Positions 26,816 through 37,559 of a stretch of DNA of 64,000 nucleotides are shown in pieces. Within the stretch, counting starts at the first letter, position 1, and each line of letters opens with the position of its first letter. Source of the stretch: Petrosia ficiformis (taxonomy: Eukaryota > Porifera > Demospongiae > Haplosclerida > Petrosiidae); contig OX345636.1 of the NCBI GenBank assembly GCA_947044365.1, positions 14,358,615-14,422,614 on the forward strand. Reading direction: 5' to 3'. A program made the position numbers and the translations under genes. The notes below the pieces were generated by a model. It was not told where the DNA came from. It ran no database searches and saw only the letters and a program-made list of their open reading frames with translations.

Positions 26816-29800
26816 CAAAAGGAATGTTATGACTATAGTCATGATTATACATTCTACATGTGGCAGTAGGGTGTATATTGGTACGTACATTCATGTTCCT
26901 TCCTATGAATATTATCTCATTTTGAAGTTATCAATAACAGCCTCTTTATATAGTAGTACTGTAGTAGGGTGTATATTGGTATGTACATTCCTCATTGCAT
27001 GATTAGTGATAAAAAATGTTTTTACTATAACCAATAATTTAAAACAAATCGTTTCTTCCTATGCATATTATCTCATTTTGAAGTTATTAACTGCATCCTC
27101 TTTATATGGTAATAGGGTGTTTATTGGTATATGCATTTATGACCGTAGTCATAACATCCCTTTTTACCATATAGCTATATTATAACCATCTATAACTATA
27201 TATTGGAAATGTGAGTGCAACTGAGGTAACAACTGATTTATTAAACTAACAAATTCATTTTTACAGTCTACTAAAGCTTCCTAATGCCTGCACTGGTTGT
27301 GATGAGAGTCCACATCCAGAACAACACTAATGCTTGTCAATGCCAGAACTTCATGATGAAGTCTAGAACCAGAAAAAAATTAAGGCTTGACAATGCAGCT
27401 TTCAATGATGTTTTGCATTGAATCTCGAAACAGAACCAAAAAAAAAGTCTGAAACCAAATTTGTGAGTTGTACTTTGGTGGAAAATATTTTAACAGCAGG
27501 TTTAAGGTTTAGGAAAGTGGTGTGTGATCATTGGATTAATTGGTATTGATAACAATATTGATTTTGTAGTATCATGATTAATTGATTATTTGATTATCAA
27601 GTACTGAAATGAAACTTGTAGTTTACTAGTTTAATTACAGTAAATTAGTAATTCATTACCGATATACTAAATTTAAGGTTAGTACTCAAAAATATATAAC
27701 AACTGTATTTTCAATTGTATGTAATAGTTATAACATACAAGTGCTATATTATCACTGACCACGAGGGCCGTAGGCACGATGGTGAGGTGATTATAAATCT
27801 GATATAGCACAAGTAGGCGTGTTATAATTGATACATTTCCTGAAAAACAAAACCTTTGTAGACGTCTGTTGCTTCTCCAACCTTTCTGTCTTCACTTGGA
27901 GAAGATAAGTGTTGTTTTCTTGCAGTCTGTAGGTTTTATATATGACCACAGGGTGCTATGTCTGATTTATAAACCTGCATGTGGTTTACTTGGATATTTT
28001 GCCGTATTGTGATATATTATTAGTTATCACTTCATCCTAATACTATTTCAGTACTTTAGCTAGATCAAGAAACTGTGTAGTAAGTCCGTACACTTGTACA
28101 GATCACAGTGTTCAGAGTGATCATTTCAAATAAATAAATAAATTAAACTTCTCACCTCACAAAGAATATTGTATGCATATCCAGCATAAGTGTTGATATT
28201 AATAATTCTATGATCTCCATGCAGTATCTGTATACAATGAAAATCGTATAAAATCGAAAGGTTTTATAAAATGTCTATTATAAGTCTGCTAGTTCATGTA
28301 CCTCCATTGAAGCACAAAATGATGACTCTCTGCTCCACCTATGTGGGCGACGGTTAATGATTTAAGCATATTGTCACATTCTGATTGGCTGGAGGTCAGC
28401 CCAAATAATAGTAGACTAAAGCAACACTAATATACATGTACAATATAATATTATATACATGTATAATCTACTCACTTACTGAACTAAACACTTCTTCATA
28501 AGGAAATTCTTTCAGATCTGATTGAAGATTCACAGAATCAAGATACCAACCCTCCGTATCAAATATCCTCATAAGCTCACTAGCTAACTAAAGTAGTTAT
28601 ATGGAAGATAGAGCATGAATAGATTGAAGATATGAATCATGTATTATAATATATGCATGTACATGTACATGTATTCAGTGTTTCCCCTTTGATAAGTATT
28701 AAGGGTGGAGGAATGCATCAGTGGTACATGACATTTGGTCAACAACGTTCAATCAGTGTTATAAAACAGTGTCATCAAGTTTAAATGGTGGGGAACTGCC
28801 ATAATCATTACGTATTCATACATGTACATGTATAATATGTACATATTGCATGTATGTACATAATTATTATACATGTATGTATAATTACATCATAATCCAT
28901 TGTAATATACATGCATATTTACATGTATATGTACATGTATAATTGCTTACAATGTATGTACATGTACATGAACATCATAATCCATTGTAATATTGATACA
29001 TGTATATTTACATGTACATGTACATGTACATTGTACATGTATAATTGTATATACAATGTATTAACATGTACATGAACATCATAATTCTTTGTAATATTTA
29101 TACATGTATATTTACATGTACATGTACATGTACATTGTACATGTATAATTGTATATACAATGTATTAACATGTACATGAACATCATAATTCTTTGTAATA
29201 TTTATACATGTATATTTACATGTACATATATAATCGCATACAATGTATGTACATGTACATGAATATCATAATCCATTGTAATATTGATACATGTATATTT
29301 ACATGTACATGTACATGTACATTGTACATGTATAATTGTATATACAATGTATTAACATGTACATGAACATCATAATTCTTTGTAATATTTATACATGTAT
29401 ATTTACATGTACATGTACATTGTACATGTATAATTGTATATACAATGTATTAACATGTACATGAACATCATAATTCTTTGTAATATTTATACATGTATAT
29501 TTACATGTACATGTACATGTACATTGTACATGTACATGTACATTGTACATGTATAATTGTATATACAATGTATTAACATGTACATGAGCATCATAATTCT
29601 TTGTAATATTTATACATGTATATTTACATGTACATATATAATCGCATACAATGTATGTACATGTACATGAATATCATAATCCTATTTATACATGTATATT
29701 TACATGTACATGTACACTTATAATTACGAGCTAACAGGTCTACATTTAAATCGTTTCATTAGACTGCTTAAGCCATATGTTATGATATTTAGTGGGTTAA

Positions 29801-32789
29801 ATGATAAAGTACTGTTTACATCTGTGTAGATCAAGTAGAAATTACCTCACAACACAGTAAACATATTTCTGGGTATCAACACTGACTTTGCTGTTATAAC
29901 TATGGGCCCACTCACAACAAAGCAGATAGGAGTTACTATAAAGGTAGCTAAAGCTAGTGTAGAATGATGTTACAATTACAAAGTTATAGTCATAATTATC
30001 ACTATAACCTGAAAATTGGCCAACAGATTAGTCATCACATTGATCTCTTACCTCAGTGAAAATACTTTCTTCTTGTGTGATGATTGACATTTGTTTCCAT
30101 CCAAATTGTCTCATCATTTCAGCCATTGTTGCAGCTCTGAGATGAAAAGATGGAAGTGTACGATAAAAACTTGGATAAGTCTCTCGATCACTGAGAACAG
30201 AAGCAGCTGCAGCAAATGCCATCTACACAAAAGAATTATTATAAATTAGTACAGAGTTGTAGAAACAGACTTTGTTAGTTACAATAACTGAATGATAGTG
30301 ATGTGCTGATAATCAGATCAGTAATTGTTATCAGTCATTATCACCCATAAATTAAAGGCCATAATTTCAAGTATTGGTATTGGTAATTCTGAGATTACTT
30401 TAGTATCACTAAATTACATATTGCATATAATTATAATAATTATTATAATTAAATATTATTATATATTATATATATAGATATATATTATGTATATTATATA
30501 GTATGCTAACAGGTTCTATATACAAAATATAGGAACTGAGTTTTGTGTACGAGGATGTGATATAGCCCGAGCCTGTGAAGGCTACATCACATCCAAGGAC
30601 ACAAAACAAGGGTCCTATATGCAGTATATAGGACCTGTTAGCATACTATATACAATATATTGTATGATGGTGACATCTCCTGCATAGTGTACACTGAGTG
30701 GTCAGACAGGTGTATATTTATAAATATAGACCTCCTCTTCGGTCTATATAGATCTCACCACATCAAAGGGATAAAACGATGAACAGGTTAGTGGTAACAA
30801 CAATAATAACTGTATACTAGAGTTACAAAAATAAACAAACAATTAAATAAAATATTTAAAAATAATTTAGTAAATTTAATATCTATATACTGGTAATTAT
30901 ATATATATATATATATATATGAAATAATGTAATTAAAATTAATATGGCATTAACCTTCAATGTGTGGTACAAGAGAGTGGAATATATCCGGCAGAATTCC
31001 TTTAAATAATTTGTGAAAACTACGAGAAACTAATGATGATATCGTGTCGCTGCTATATTAATACTGCTCTGACAATCATCAAACGGAAAGAGCATATAGC
31101 CTTCAATTCCAGGTGTAAAAGATATAAAGCGAAACCCAAATCTCTTTATGTTAAAGCATTGGTTAATACCTGAATATGGTAGATGAATTGCAAGCAATAC
31201 CAGTCAATGATTTCTCACAGCACGAATTGAGGGATGTTACAGACTTGTACAACGTAGAACTATTCTCACAAGAAAGAAACTTATTCCATGCTCTAAGTCC
31301 TGAGGACTTCCAAGTATTGACGTTTGTCTGCCCAGAATGACACTAAGGATAAAACAGAATCTCAACAAAAGACAAAGTTTGATAAACTGTTCTCCAACTT
31401 TAAAGACAACAAACTGCATCCATCAGCAGTCGAAGGCTTTTGAATCTCTCATCACATCAGCTAAGCATATCACAAACATCTCTATTAGCAAAAGGATTGA
31501 ACTTTGCACCCTCACCTGCATCTGTTCCAACTGGTCAGATGGTGTCATTAATGGAGTCTGTCCTAAAAAACATTCCAACAGGTGAAGCAGACAAGATTAG
31601 ACTGAGAACTATCTATTTGTTGAGTGACTACTGTCCTACTAAAAGTAATTTATCAGTTGTTGAAGAACAAGCTTTGAAAAAACTGAAAAAGAACGATAAT
31701 TTGTTGATTCTACCAGCAGACATAGGACATGCAACCATAGTAATGGACCATGAGAAGTATGATGATAAACTATCGACAATGCTGGCTGACACTGCCACTT
31801 ATGAGAAGCTAAAAGGAGATCTAGCTTGGAAAGATGTATGAACTCCATCCTACTTGCACGTCTCTAACATCTTCTCTCTCCTTTAATAGGTCATTAATCA
31901 TCAACAGTTCACAATTCAAGCAAGTTTGCAAGGTTTATTGTACAACAACGAATTAAGGAGGATAAAGCACTTGTATCATTTTATGTGGTAACTTTGTTTA
32001 CCAATATACCAACAAACCTTGCAATAGAAATAGCTCGTAGACCTTTGGAAAATGAGGACACATTTGAGGAAAGAACTGAAATGGATGTAAGTATCATTAC
32101 TAGAGTTATGCCTGAATGCCACTTAGTAGGAGATCCCCTATAGACACTGTTTTGGAACAGTGACAGTGGCTAACCTAGTCATGGAGGAAATAGAAGAGGA
32201 GGCATTGTCTACTTTCTCCCCAAAGCCCTGATTCTGGAAGAGGTATGTTGATGACACCTGCACTGTTCTTAAGAAGGAAGAAGTCGATAGATTCCATGAG
32301 CATCTTAAATGAGTGAATACACACATCCAATTCACAGCTGAGATGAAGGAAAATAACTCTATTCTATTACTACGTCAGGAAAATGGATTGTTTACATATT
32401 CAGTTTTAAAAGCAACACACACATGCATGTATGCTATAGCTATACATTTTTTGTGAAGGATGGCACATGGTTGAGGTGAAAAGTCTCGTTAGGTGAAAAA
32501 TCTCACATTATGTTAAACTTCATTGACCTTGTCCTCATGCTATATTAAAATGTAACGCACAGAGAAGTATGATATAACTACAATGTATTATTTATAAATG
32601 CACAGTACATCATGGAAAATACATGTATATGTACATGTATGTCATGGAAAATACATAAGAGCAGGTGCTTGGTGTGCTTCACTCATCTCAAACCTTGCAC
32701 ATGTAACTAACTTAAGTTTACGGCAGCTCTATGCTTCTCTTCTTGGTTTGTGAGTTGCATTATGTTATGTACTTGTTATTTAAATATAC

Positions 32790-32820
<31 letters not shown>

Positions 32821-34745
32821 ATGGAAACTGGATAGTGGGGAGAGTTGGCTAGCCATCAAAGATCTTTAACCCACCATTCCCGGTTCTCAAGACTGGGCAT
32901 TCAGTGTTTATTTTTCCTTATTTTTCTAAGCCATCGTGGCGCTTCATTTTCTAAGCCATTGTGACTGCTTATTTTCTAAGCCATTGTGGCTGCTTATTTT
33001 CTAAGCCATGGTGGCTAATAATTATTTTTCCAAGCCATTGTGGCTGATTATTTTTCTAAGCCATAGTGGCTGCTCTAATGTTTAATGAAGCCATTGTGGC
33101 TGCTTGTTTGTTTGTTGTGTGTGTTTGTTTGCGCCTGTTGCTAGCATACAGTAACAGTAATAATCTTATCACTGTATAGTGACGTTTTATCATTGTGTTT
33201 GTTTGGAACAAACATCCCATCAATAATTCTTTGATAGTGGACTCTCTTAGTCTTCCTTGGACATAGGGGTATATCACAGCTGGTGGTACTGTACCCAGTG
33301 CCAAATATATAACAGTTAGTGACCACTATAAACCAAATCTGTTGATATTATGCATTTGTCAATGGGCGTTTACCGTGTATACAACAGGTGTGTGGAACAG
33401 TTGTTATAAAGGTTCTAAGTACAAGAGCAATTATACTTAGACAAAACATTCAATTATTAATAATACATATATACATACATACATACATATATACATACAT
33501 ACATGATGATAGTTATTTAGTTACATACATACATACACATAATTGTTCGTTAGTGTACATCTGCAAAAAATAATGGAAATTGTAATGGTAATGTAGGCAG
33601 TTATGACTAGATGGTGATATACAATGTACATATATGTACTTATTGCTGATCATGTGACCTGTGGCCAATCAGAGTCCAGATATTGCGTCACATGATTGAC
33701 CATTAAATCACTTATTGCACACTTTTGCGTGCAATAAATAGTTATTGCACACTTTGTTCACCTCTACTAACGAAGCTGCTTCAACAACAGTGGTAGTTCA
33801 CCAGATCGTCAATAAATCACTTAGAACACACTTGACAGTGCATCGTGTGTTTCAATGTAGCACTTGGGCGGTCAATAAAGGTCTCGTTTACATAACGCAC
33901 TCGCCTTCGGCTCGTGCATTATGTAAACTCGACCTTTATTGACCCGCCCTCGTGCTACATTAAAACACGTAATCACGGTAAAGTGTGTTCTAACTATTAC
34001 TTATACTAATTATAATCCAATTATAATGCAATAATTGCAGTATAATAAATGCTTTGATTTCAAATTTTCAAGCCTACTTTGTGCAGACAATAGACAGGAT
34101 GTTTGAGTACAAGTAAATTATCATGTTGTCATAACATCCTGTATGACTAACTAAATTATGATTTGAATCCTTGCATGTACAATTCTATATTGCAGCATAC
34201 ATTTACAATCATACATACATACATACATATATACACATGTACATACATGTACATACATATATACACATGTACATACATGTACATACATACATACATACAT
34301 GCATACATAAATGCATACATACATACATCTTAATCTTAATCTGTGTTCACCCAAAGGTGGTACAGGCTTCGGTATCAAACAATTATTTCTTCTGACAAAA
34401 ACGAACATGACTGTGCAGACCCTGTCTCTTAAACACACCTCCACAAAGGGGACATTGCTGGTCCTGCTGATAGATGGCTAAGTACCTTTGCCTCTTGTGG
34501 TTCACCAACCCAGCCTTACTTCGTGCCACAAAACCACAACCACTAGCCTCACATCTCCAAATATCACCAACACCAACCTGAAAACTGGCCTCATTTCCTC
34601 TTCTCAGCTTCGCCTCGTCTTTTTTTGAATTCTCCATAGTCTCTAACTCCTCATTTAACTCATCACCACATGCACATATCATATCATACATACATACATA
34701 CATACATACATACATACATACACACATACATACATACAACATACA

Positions 34746-34779
<34 letters not shown>

Positions 34780-34785
34780 CATACA

Positions 34786-34818
<33 letters not shown>

Positions 34819-35789
34819 GTACATACATACATACATACATACATACATACATACATACATACATACATACATACATACATACATACATACATACATACAT
34901 ACATACATACATACATACATACATACATACATACATACATACATACATACATACATACATACATACATGTACATACATGGATGTAAAATGTAATCATATA
35001 TATGCATGATGTTAAACTGGCCATTGGGAAAGGTATAGTGATCCACCTTTTTTTAAGGTAATTTTGCATAGGAAACCAGAAAGAGTAACTAAATGCTCAT
35101 CCTAGATACCTAATTTGATGATGGTTTGATGATGGTCCTATTTGTCACATAATGCTATCATTTTCTAATATTATGGTTGGATGGATGGGTGAATAGGTGG
35201 ATGAATCGATGGATAGATGAAAATGGATGGATAGGATCAAATTTCCGGACATTTTCATGGCTTCTAATATAATTCACACAAACACACGCCCACTTACCTG
35301 TGGAATATTCCAGTTATCACTGATCTCTGCTACAGGAATAGTAGCTACAGAACATCCACAACATAGAAGAGAGATGTAGGTAGGTTGACTGTCATTGTTG
35401 AAGTCATGAAGGAAAGAGTTCAAGGCAGGCCCTCGGTTACACTATGAATAAATGAACAAAGAAATATTGCATACTTTTAAATACATGTACGACTGAAAAA
35501 CATAACAAAAGGAATTGCTTCCACAAAATCAACTCCTACGAGATCAATTAATAGACTAGTGTATAAAGTTGTTTTAAAGTTAGACATAATTATAATAAAT
35601 TAGAAAGATAGGGATACATGTGTCAAGTTAGCCTGTTCATACAGGCGTATGAGATGTTTGATTCGGACCTTGCCAGCTGAGCTGCCTTGGTAGCTCAGTT
35701 GGTAGAGCATCTGTCCGGAGTACAGAGTGTCGTGGGTTCGAATCCCACCTGAGGCAACTCTCATTTTCATTTTTCCATTGCCTCAGGTG

Positions 35790-35824
<35 letters not shown>

Positions 35825-36429
35825 GTCTACATCTCCGATAACATCATGTATAATTATTACAAATCATATTAAGAAATATTAATATTAATTAAAGTTTGAT
35901 GCTGAATTCTTCTATGAAAGCTATATTATCCACTCTTAAATGTGGCTTGGAAAAGCTAGATCTCATGGGAAGATGATGACTACAAAAGATATCGAATAAG
36001 TCTACATGAAAAAGCCATGCAGTCATGATCATCATAATTAAAGTAATCATAGAATTGCTTTTCTTCTTCATAATTATAAATGTACACTCATGTATTAACT
36101 ACTATTACAGTAATACATACACCTCACTTTGTTTAAATACAGGTACACTGTACAAATATATTTAATAATATTTATTACTATATATAGTAATGTAAAGTCA
36201 TGATCCTCACTTCCGAGTCCTGTACTTCAGTATATTGGAGAGTATAATTCTCAAGAATATCTGAACGACTGTTAATCTGCTCAAGAGCCTTGTCAATAAT
36301 AGGAATTGCACCAGAAACAACGAAACTTCCAGTCTTGGTTGTAATAAATGAGAAATATAGAGGAATGTTGTCTGCAGCATATCCAAATGACAATGAAATC
36401 AGAAGAGTATAGAATACAGAGCTAAACAT
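13828..36429 (-). CDS. GABA-B-like class C GPCR, gene B, complete 16-exon gene, 836 aa
   Basis: Minus-strand exons: 36211-36429, 35298-35441, 30052-30222, 28480-28587, 28156-28227, 26277-26480, 24875-25153, 24136-24205, 22676-22780, 19045-19189, 18382-18517, 17754-17861, 16384-16527, 15441-15764, 14124-14330 and 13828-13902 (stop TGA). All have GT/AG borders and compatible phases, and sum to 2511 bp. Residues 1-20 are a signal peptide and about 25-450 a Venus-flytrap domain ([52 protein letters not shown]). Seven membrane spans follow from exon 10 to 14. The class C signatures [10 protein letters not shown] (span 3) and FIPKMVSLY (after span 7) are present. The tail has a short coiled coil ([16 protein letters not shown]). 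The His of the usual RTHPS motif and the Trp of IGW are replaced (Leu, Ser), so GABA binding is not supported. An in-frame ATG at 36465 exists, but 36429 is the one conserved in gene A. Confidence 0.85.
15840..16071. mobile_element. short TIR element (CAGGGTTTYATACA ends), intron of gene B
   Basis: The left end cagggtttcatacagcaagg is the inverse of the right end accttgtataaaaccctg. Another end of the same family (cctgtatgaaaccctg) is at about 18336-18353. No clear target duplication was found. Confidence 0.6.
16178..16380. repeat. (CCAT/CTGT)n simple repeat
   Basis: Degenerate tccatccatctgtccatc units directly downstream of exon 13 of gene B. Spurious ORFs cross it. Confidence 0.8.
16757..17166 (+). 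mobile_element. STPR/Helitron-like nonautonomous element, copy 3, with hairpin block
   Basis: The hairpin block (atggcctgtagggccat) at 16757 is followed at about 16830 by the 5' block gcgcgagtatacgttgtata. The 3' block aagcaatcatagggatactt ends near 17166. Confidence 0.7.
17445..17725 (+). mobile_element. degenerate STPR/Helitron-like copy 4
   Basis: A diverged hairpin block (ggttcataaggccatcc) is followed by gttagttaaggaagttgtgt and shortened internal blocks in the same order as copies 1-3. Confidence 0.5.
19541..19692. repeat. 152-bp foldback palindrome, family P, copy 1
   Basis: The arms run from tatagtatgctaataggtcc to its inverse ggacctattagcatactata, with an inner pair gagttggtgtcc/ggacaccaactc. 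The flank tatattgtatgatggtgaca also occurs beside copy 2 at 30497-30650. An (AT)n tract follows at 19790-19850. Confidence 0.85.
20236..20266 (-). ncRNA. hammerhead-ribozyme-like core in left pLTR
   Basis: On the minus strand CTGATGA is followed by one A, a perfect 7-bp stem (GGTAGTT/AACTACC, loop GTAT) and CGAAAC. This is the order of a hammerhead core (CUGAUGA, stem II, GAAA). The extra A and the lack of an obvious stem III and stem I leave activity uncertain. Hammerheads are known in Penelope-like pLTRs. Confidence 0.5.
20490..22115 (-). pseudogene. Penelope-like reverse transcriptase with GIY-YIG endonuclease, frameshifted
   Basis: Separate frames on the minus strand line up in the order of a Penelope-like protein. 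At 21534-21746 [20 protein letters not shown] is an RT motif. At 21214-21519 [18 protein letters not shown] and YADDTC are the RT palm motifs, including the catalytic DD. At 20500-20757 [20 protein letters not shown] and LAQRVKEH form the GIY-YIG endonuclease, the usual C-terminal partner in the endonuclease-positive branch. Several frame changes and stops separate these blocks, and the N-terminal part is poorly recognisable. The copy is therefore dead. It could only be mobile RNA-wise through its pLTR. Confidence 0.75.
22218..22248 (-). ncRNA. hammerhead-ribozyme-like core in right pLTR
   Basis: Identical core to the left pLTR copy (CTGATGA, 7-bp stem, CGAAAC). It is conserved although the neighbouring bases diverge, including an insertion just 3' of the core. 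Confidence 0.5.
22419..22620. repeat. about 65-bp tandem repeat, 3 copies, B-box-like
   Basis: Units contain acaaacaaacaaactaaaga, gagcaggaatcaaaccaggt and cctcagttccaaagtg. The middle part resembles a tRNA B box in reverse. Related sequence lies near 39310-39440. Confidence 0.7.
23470..23830 (-). mobile_element. two fragments of the STPR/Helitron-like family in inverse orientation
   Basis: 23470-23640 shows the 5' blocks in reverse (gcaacttacttaactac, atgcaacacatacgcat). 23640-23800 shows the hairpin block (gcaatcataggaatggccct) and the 3' part in reverse (gttattattttgattatcca). Confidence 0.5.
24437..24715. repeat. 38-bp minisatellite, about 7 copies, intron 7 of gene B
   Basis: The unit is attaggtatccaggaagagc followed by aactacatgtacatgtag, with small changes between copies. 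Confidence 0.9.
26660..27268. mobile_element. foldback element with long (>130 bp) terminal inverted repeats
   Basis: Left arm ctgtaaaaatgaatttgtta, then agttgttacctcagttgca, ggttataatatagctatat and gttatgactatagtcat. The right arm repeats these in inverse, ending taacaaattcatttttacag. Inside, a piece gtagggtgtatattggtat recurs three times. No coding sequence. Confidence 0.75.
28640..29725. repeat. ACATGT-rich satellite, units of about 85-105 bp, intron 3 of gene B
   Basis: The block catcataattctttgtaata recurs at about 29078, 29182, 29369, 29467 and 29590, separated by tacatgtatatttacatgta and (acatgt)n. Every unit is rich in the palindromic hexamer ACATGT. Confidence 0.85.
30497..30650. 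repeat. foldback palindrome, family P, copy 2
   Basis: Arms tatagtatgctaacaggttc and ggacctgttagcatactata. Same inner structure and same right flank (tgtatgatggtgacatctcc) as 19541-19692, with more mismatches. Confidence 0.8.
31170..32400 (+). pseudogene. second Penelope-like RT remnant, plus strand
   Basis: Plus-strand frames between stops: [11 protein letters not shown] near 31290; [13 protein letters not shown] and [20 protein letters not shown] in 31440-31841; then [25 protein letters not shown] and FHEHLK at about 32170-32310. The order and motifs (LLAKGLNF, ADxGxATVVM, YVDD) are those of a Penelope-like RT, with stops and deletions between them. No endonuclease part or pLTR was found. 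It lies in intron 2 of gene B, on the opposite strand to the gene and to the first Penelope-like copy. Confidence 0.65.
32905..33110. repeat. about 28-30-bp tandem repeat
   Basis: Six to seven units of ttttctaagccattgtggct with changing spacers. Confidence 0.75.
33821..33993. repeat. 173-bp foldback palindrome
   Basis: Arms ttagaacacactt...gtgtttcaatgtagca and tgctacattaaaacac...aagtgtgttctaa. The inner arms gtttacataacgcactcg and cgtgcattatgtaaac meet around ccttcgg, a centre also seen in the 11021-11135 palindrome. Confidence 0.85.
34206..34330. repeat. (TACA)n microsatellite at a LINE tail
   Basis: TACA/TACATG units directly abut the LINE 3' end (catcttaatcttaatctgtg). Confidence 0.8.
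34320..34680 (-). pseudogene. 3' end of a LINE ORF with zinc-finger motifs, plus 3' tail
   Basis: Minus-strand frame ending near 34383. [20 protein letters not shown] and HKRQR resemble a C2H2-like unit whose last His is Tyr. [20 protein letters not shown] is a second, C2HC-type unit. Such fingers close the ORF of several invertebrate LINE families. The frame is followed by a short 3' UTR ending in a repeated tail (cacagattaagattaagatg) that runs straight into (TATG)n. Upstream the frame dissolves into microsatellite, so only about the last 100 residues are present (5'-truncated insertion). The family is not identified. Confidence 0.55.
34683..34972. repeat. (TACA)n microsatellite, intron 2 of gene B
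   Basis: Nearly pure TACA over 290 bp. It is the counterpart of the array at 4489-5143 in gene A, with shared flank gtaaaatgtaatcatata. Confidence 0.9.
35640..35826 (+). mobile_element. tRNA-derived SINE with (CTTT)n tail
   Basis: A tRNA-like head (35684-35756) is followed by a short tail region and (CTTT)n at about 35791-35823. The tail repeats in inverse the tRNA 3' side (ttgcctcaggtg versus cacctgaggca). It lies in intron 1 of gene B. Confidence 0.65.
35684..35756 (+). tRNA. tRNA-like sequence (SINE head), anticodon-position GGA, probably not a working tRNA
   Basis: It folds as a cloverleaf: acceptor GCCTTGG/CTGAGGC (two G-U), D arm GCTC/GAGC, anticodon stem TCTGT/ACAGA, T arm GTGGG/CCCAC with TTCGAAT. 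Good A and B boxes. Position 33 is C instead of the invariant U. GGA would be serine, but the long variable arm of tRNA-Ser is absent. Confidence 0.5.
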
Positions 36430-36510
36430 GGCTAACTGCATAATTAGTTCTTTCTTCAAGTGCAAAAATAAAATAATTAATTTATCAGTCCGTAATTAAT
36501 GTGTTAACTG

Positions 36511-36518
36511 TTTTTATA
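36511..36518 (-). promoter_or_regulatory. candidate TATA box of gene B
   Basis: Minus-strand GGGTATAAAAACAG about 85 bp upstream of the conserved ATG, matched by GGGTATAAAAGCTG upstream of gene A. Confidence 0.45.
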
Positions 36519-36984
36519 CCCTCTGGATTGAATCCCTACAAGTAAGTAATATTAATGAATAAATAATTTTACTACTAAGTATATTCATATTCACTTCTCA
36601 ATGAGTTATCTACACAGTTATCGTATAATTATCCTTTCCATTCTTTTGTGTGTAAGTTTCAATTCATTGTTTCATTATTAAGTTACAGTATAATCATGTA
36701 TTAATTTTATGGTATTAAACTATACATTACATTACATACAAAATTGCCATAAAGTTAATGCATGATTATACTGTAACTCAATAGGTATATTTACTACACC
36801 ATACATTAATATATTGAAACTCAATAGTATTATATGTATTGTAGTATATACAGTTTAATGTCATAAGGTTACCTCAATAACATATATACATAAGTGTGAA
36901 ACTCAAAACTATTATAATGTACTGTACTATTGTAGTTTAATGCCATAAGGTTGTACTCACAAGAAAATGAATAAAATTTTGTCA

Positions 36985-37545
36985 CATATAATTATACACA
37001 AGTGAAAGATTATTTGCATATTATCAGTTCTTATATTGGCTATGTCTATAGTGCAATTAGCTGTATACTTACAAAAAAATGAATAAACTTTGACACATAC
37101 ACAAGTGAAAGATGATTTGCATCTTATATTACATATAATTTACTTTACTCATCAAATTGTCTATGTCTAATGCAATTAGCCATAAGGTTGTACTTACAAA
37201 AAATGTTGATACATACACAAGTGAAAGATTATTTGCATATCATCAGTTCTTAGATTACTTTACTCATCAAATTGGCTATGTCTAGTGCAATTAGCCATAA
37301 AGCTGTACTTACAAGAAAATGAATTGAATTTTGACACATAACATAATTATACACAAGTGAAAGATTATCTGTATATCATCAGTTCTTATATTACACATTA
37401 AGTATCAAATTGGCTATGTCTAGTGCAATTAGCCATAAGGCTGTACTTTATAAGAAAACGAAAAACATTTTGACACATAGCTACACAAGTGAAAGATTAT
37501 TAATTTTGCACATCATCGTAATCCCTACATTGAAGTAAACAAGAA
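36985..37545. repeat. tandem repeat, five units of about 100-137 bp
   Basis: cacaagtgaaagattatttg recurs at about 36998, 37098, 37215, 37352 and 37483, each followed by tcaaattggctatgtctagt and gccataaggttgtacttac. More diverged pieces continue to about 38000. Confidence 0.8.
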
Positions 37546-37559
37546 ACAATTTCATTGTC

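Noticed and set aside
27725..27840. Weak palindrome around gaccacgagggccgtaggcac
   Set aside because: Arms pair poorly beyond about 12 bp; could not be separated from chance.
34670..34993. HTYI/CMYV ORFs near the second TACA array
   Set aside because: Same microsatellite artefact; only the zinc-finger end (34383-34680) has independent protein-like sequence.
35684..35756. Functional serine tRNA
   Set aside because: C33, no long variable arm and a SINE tail argue for a SINE head.
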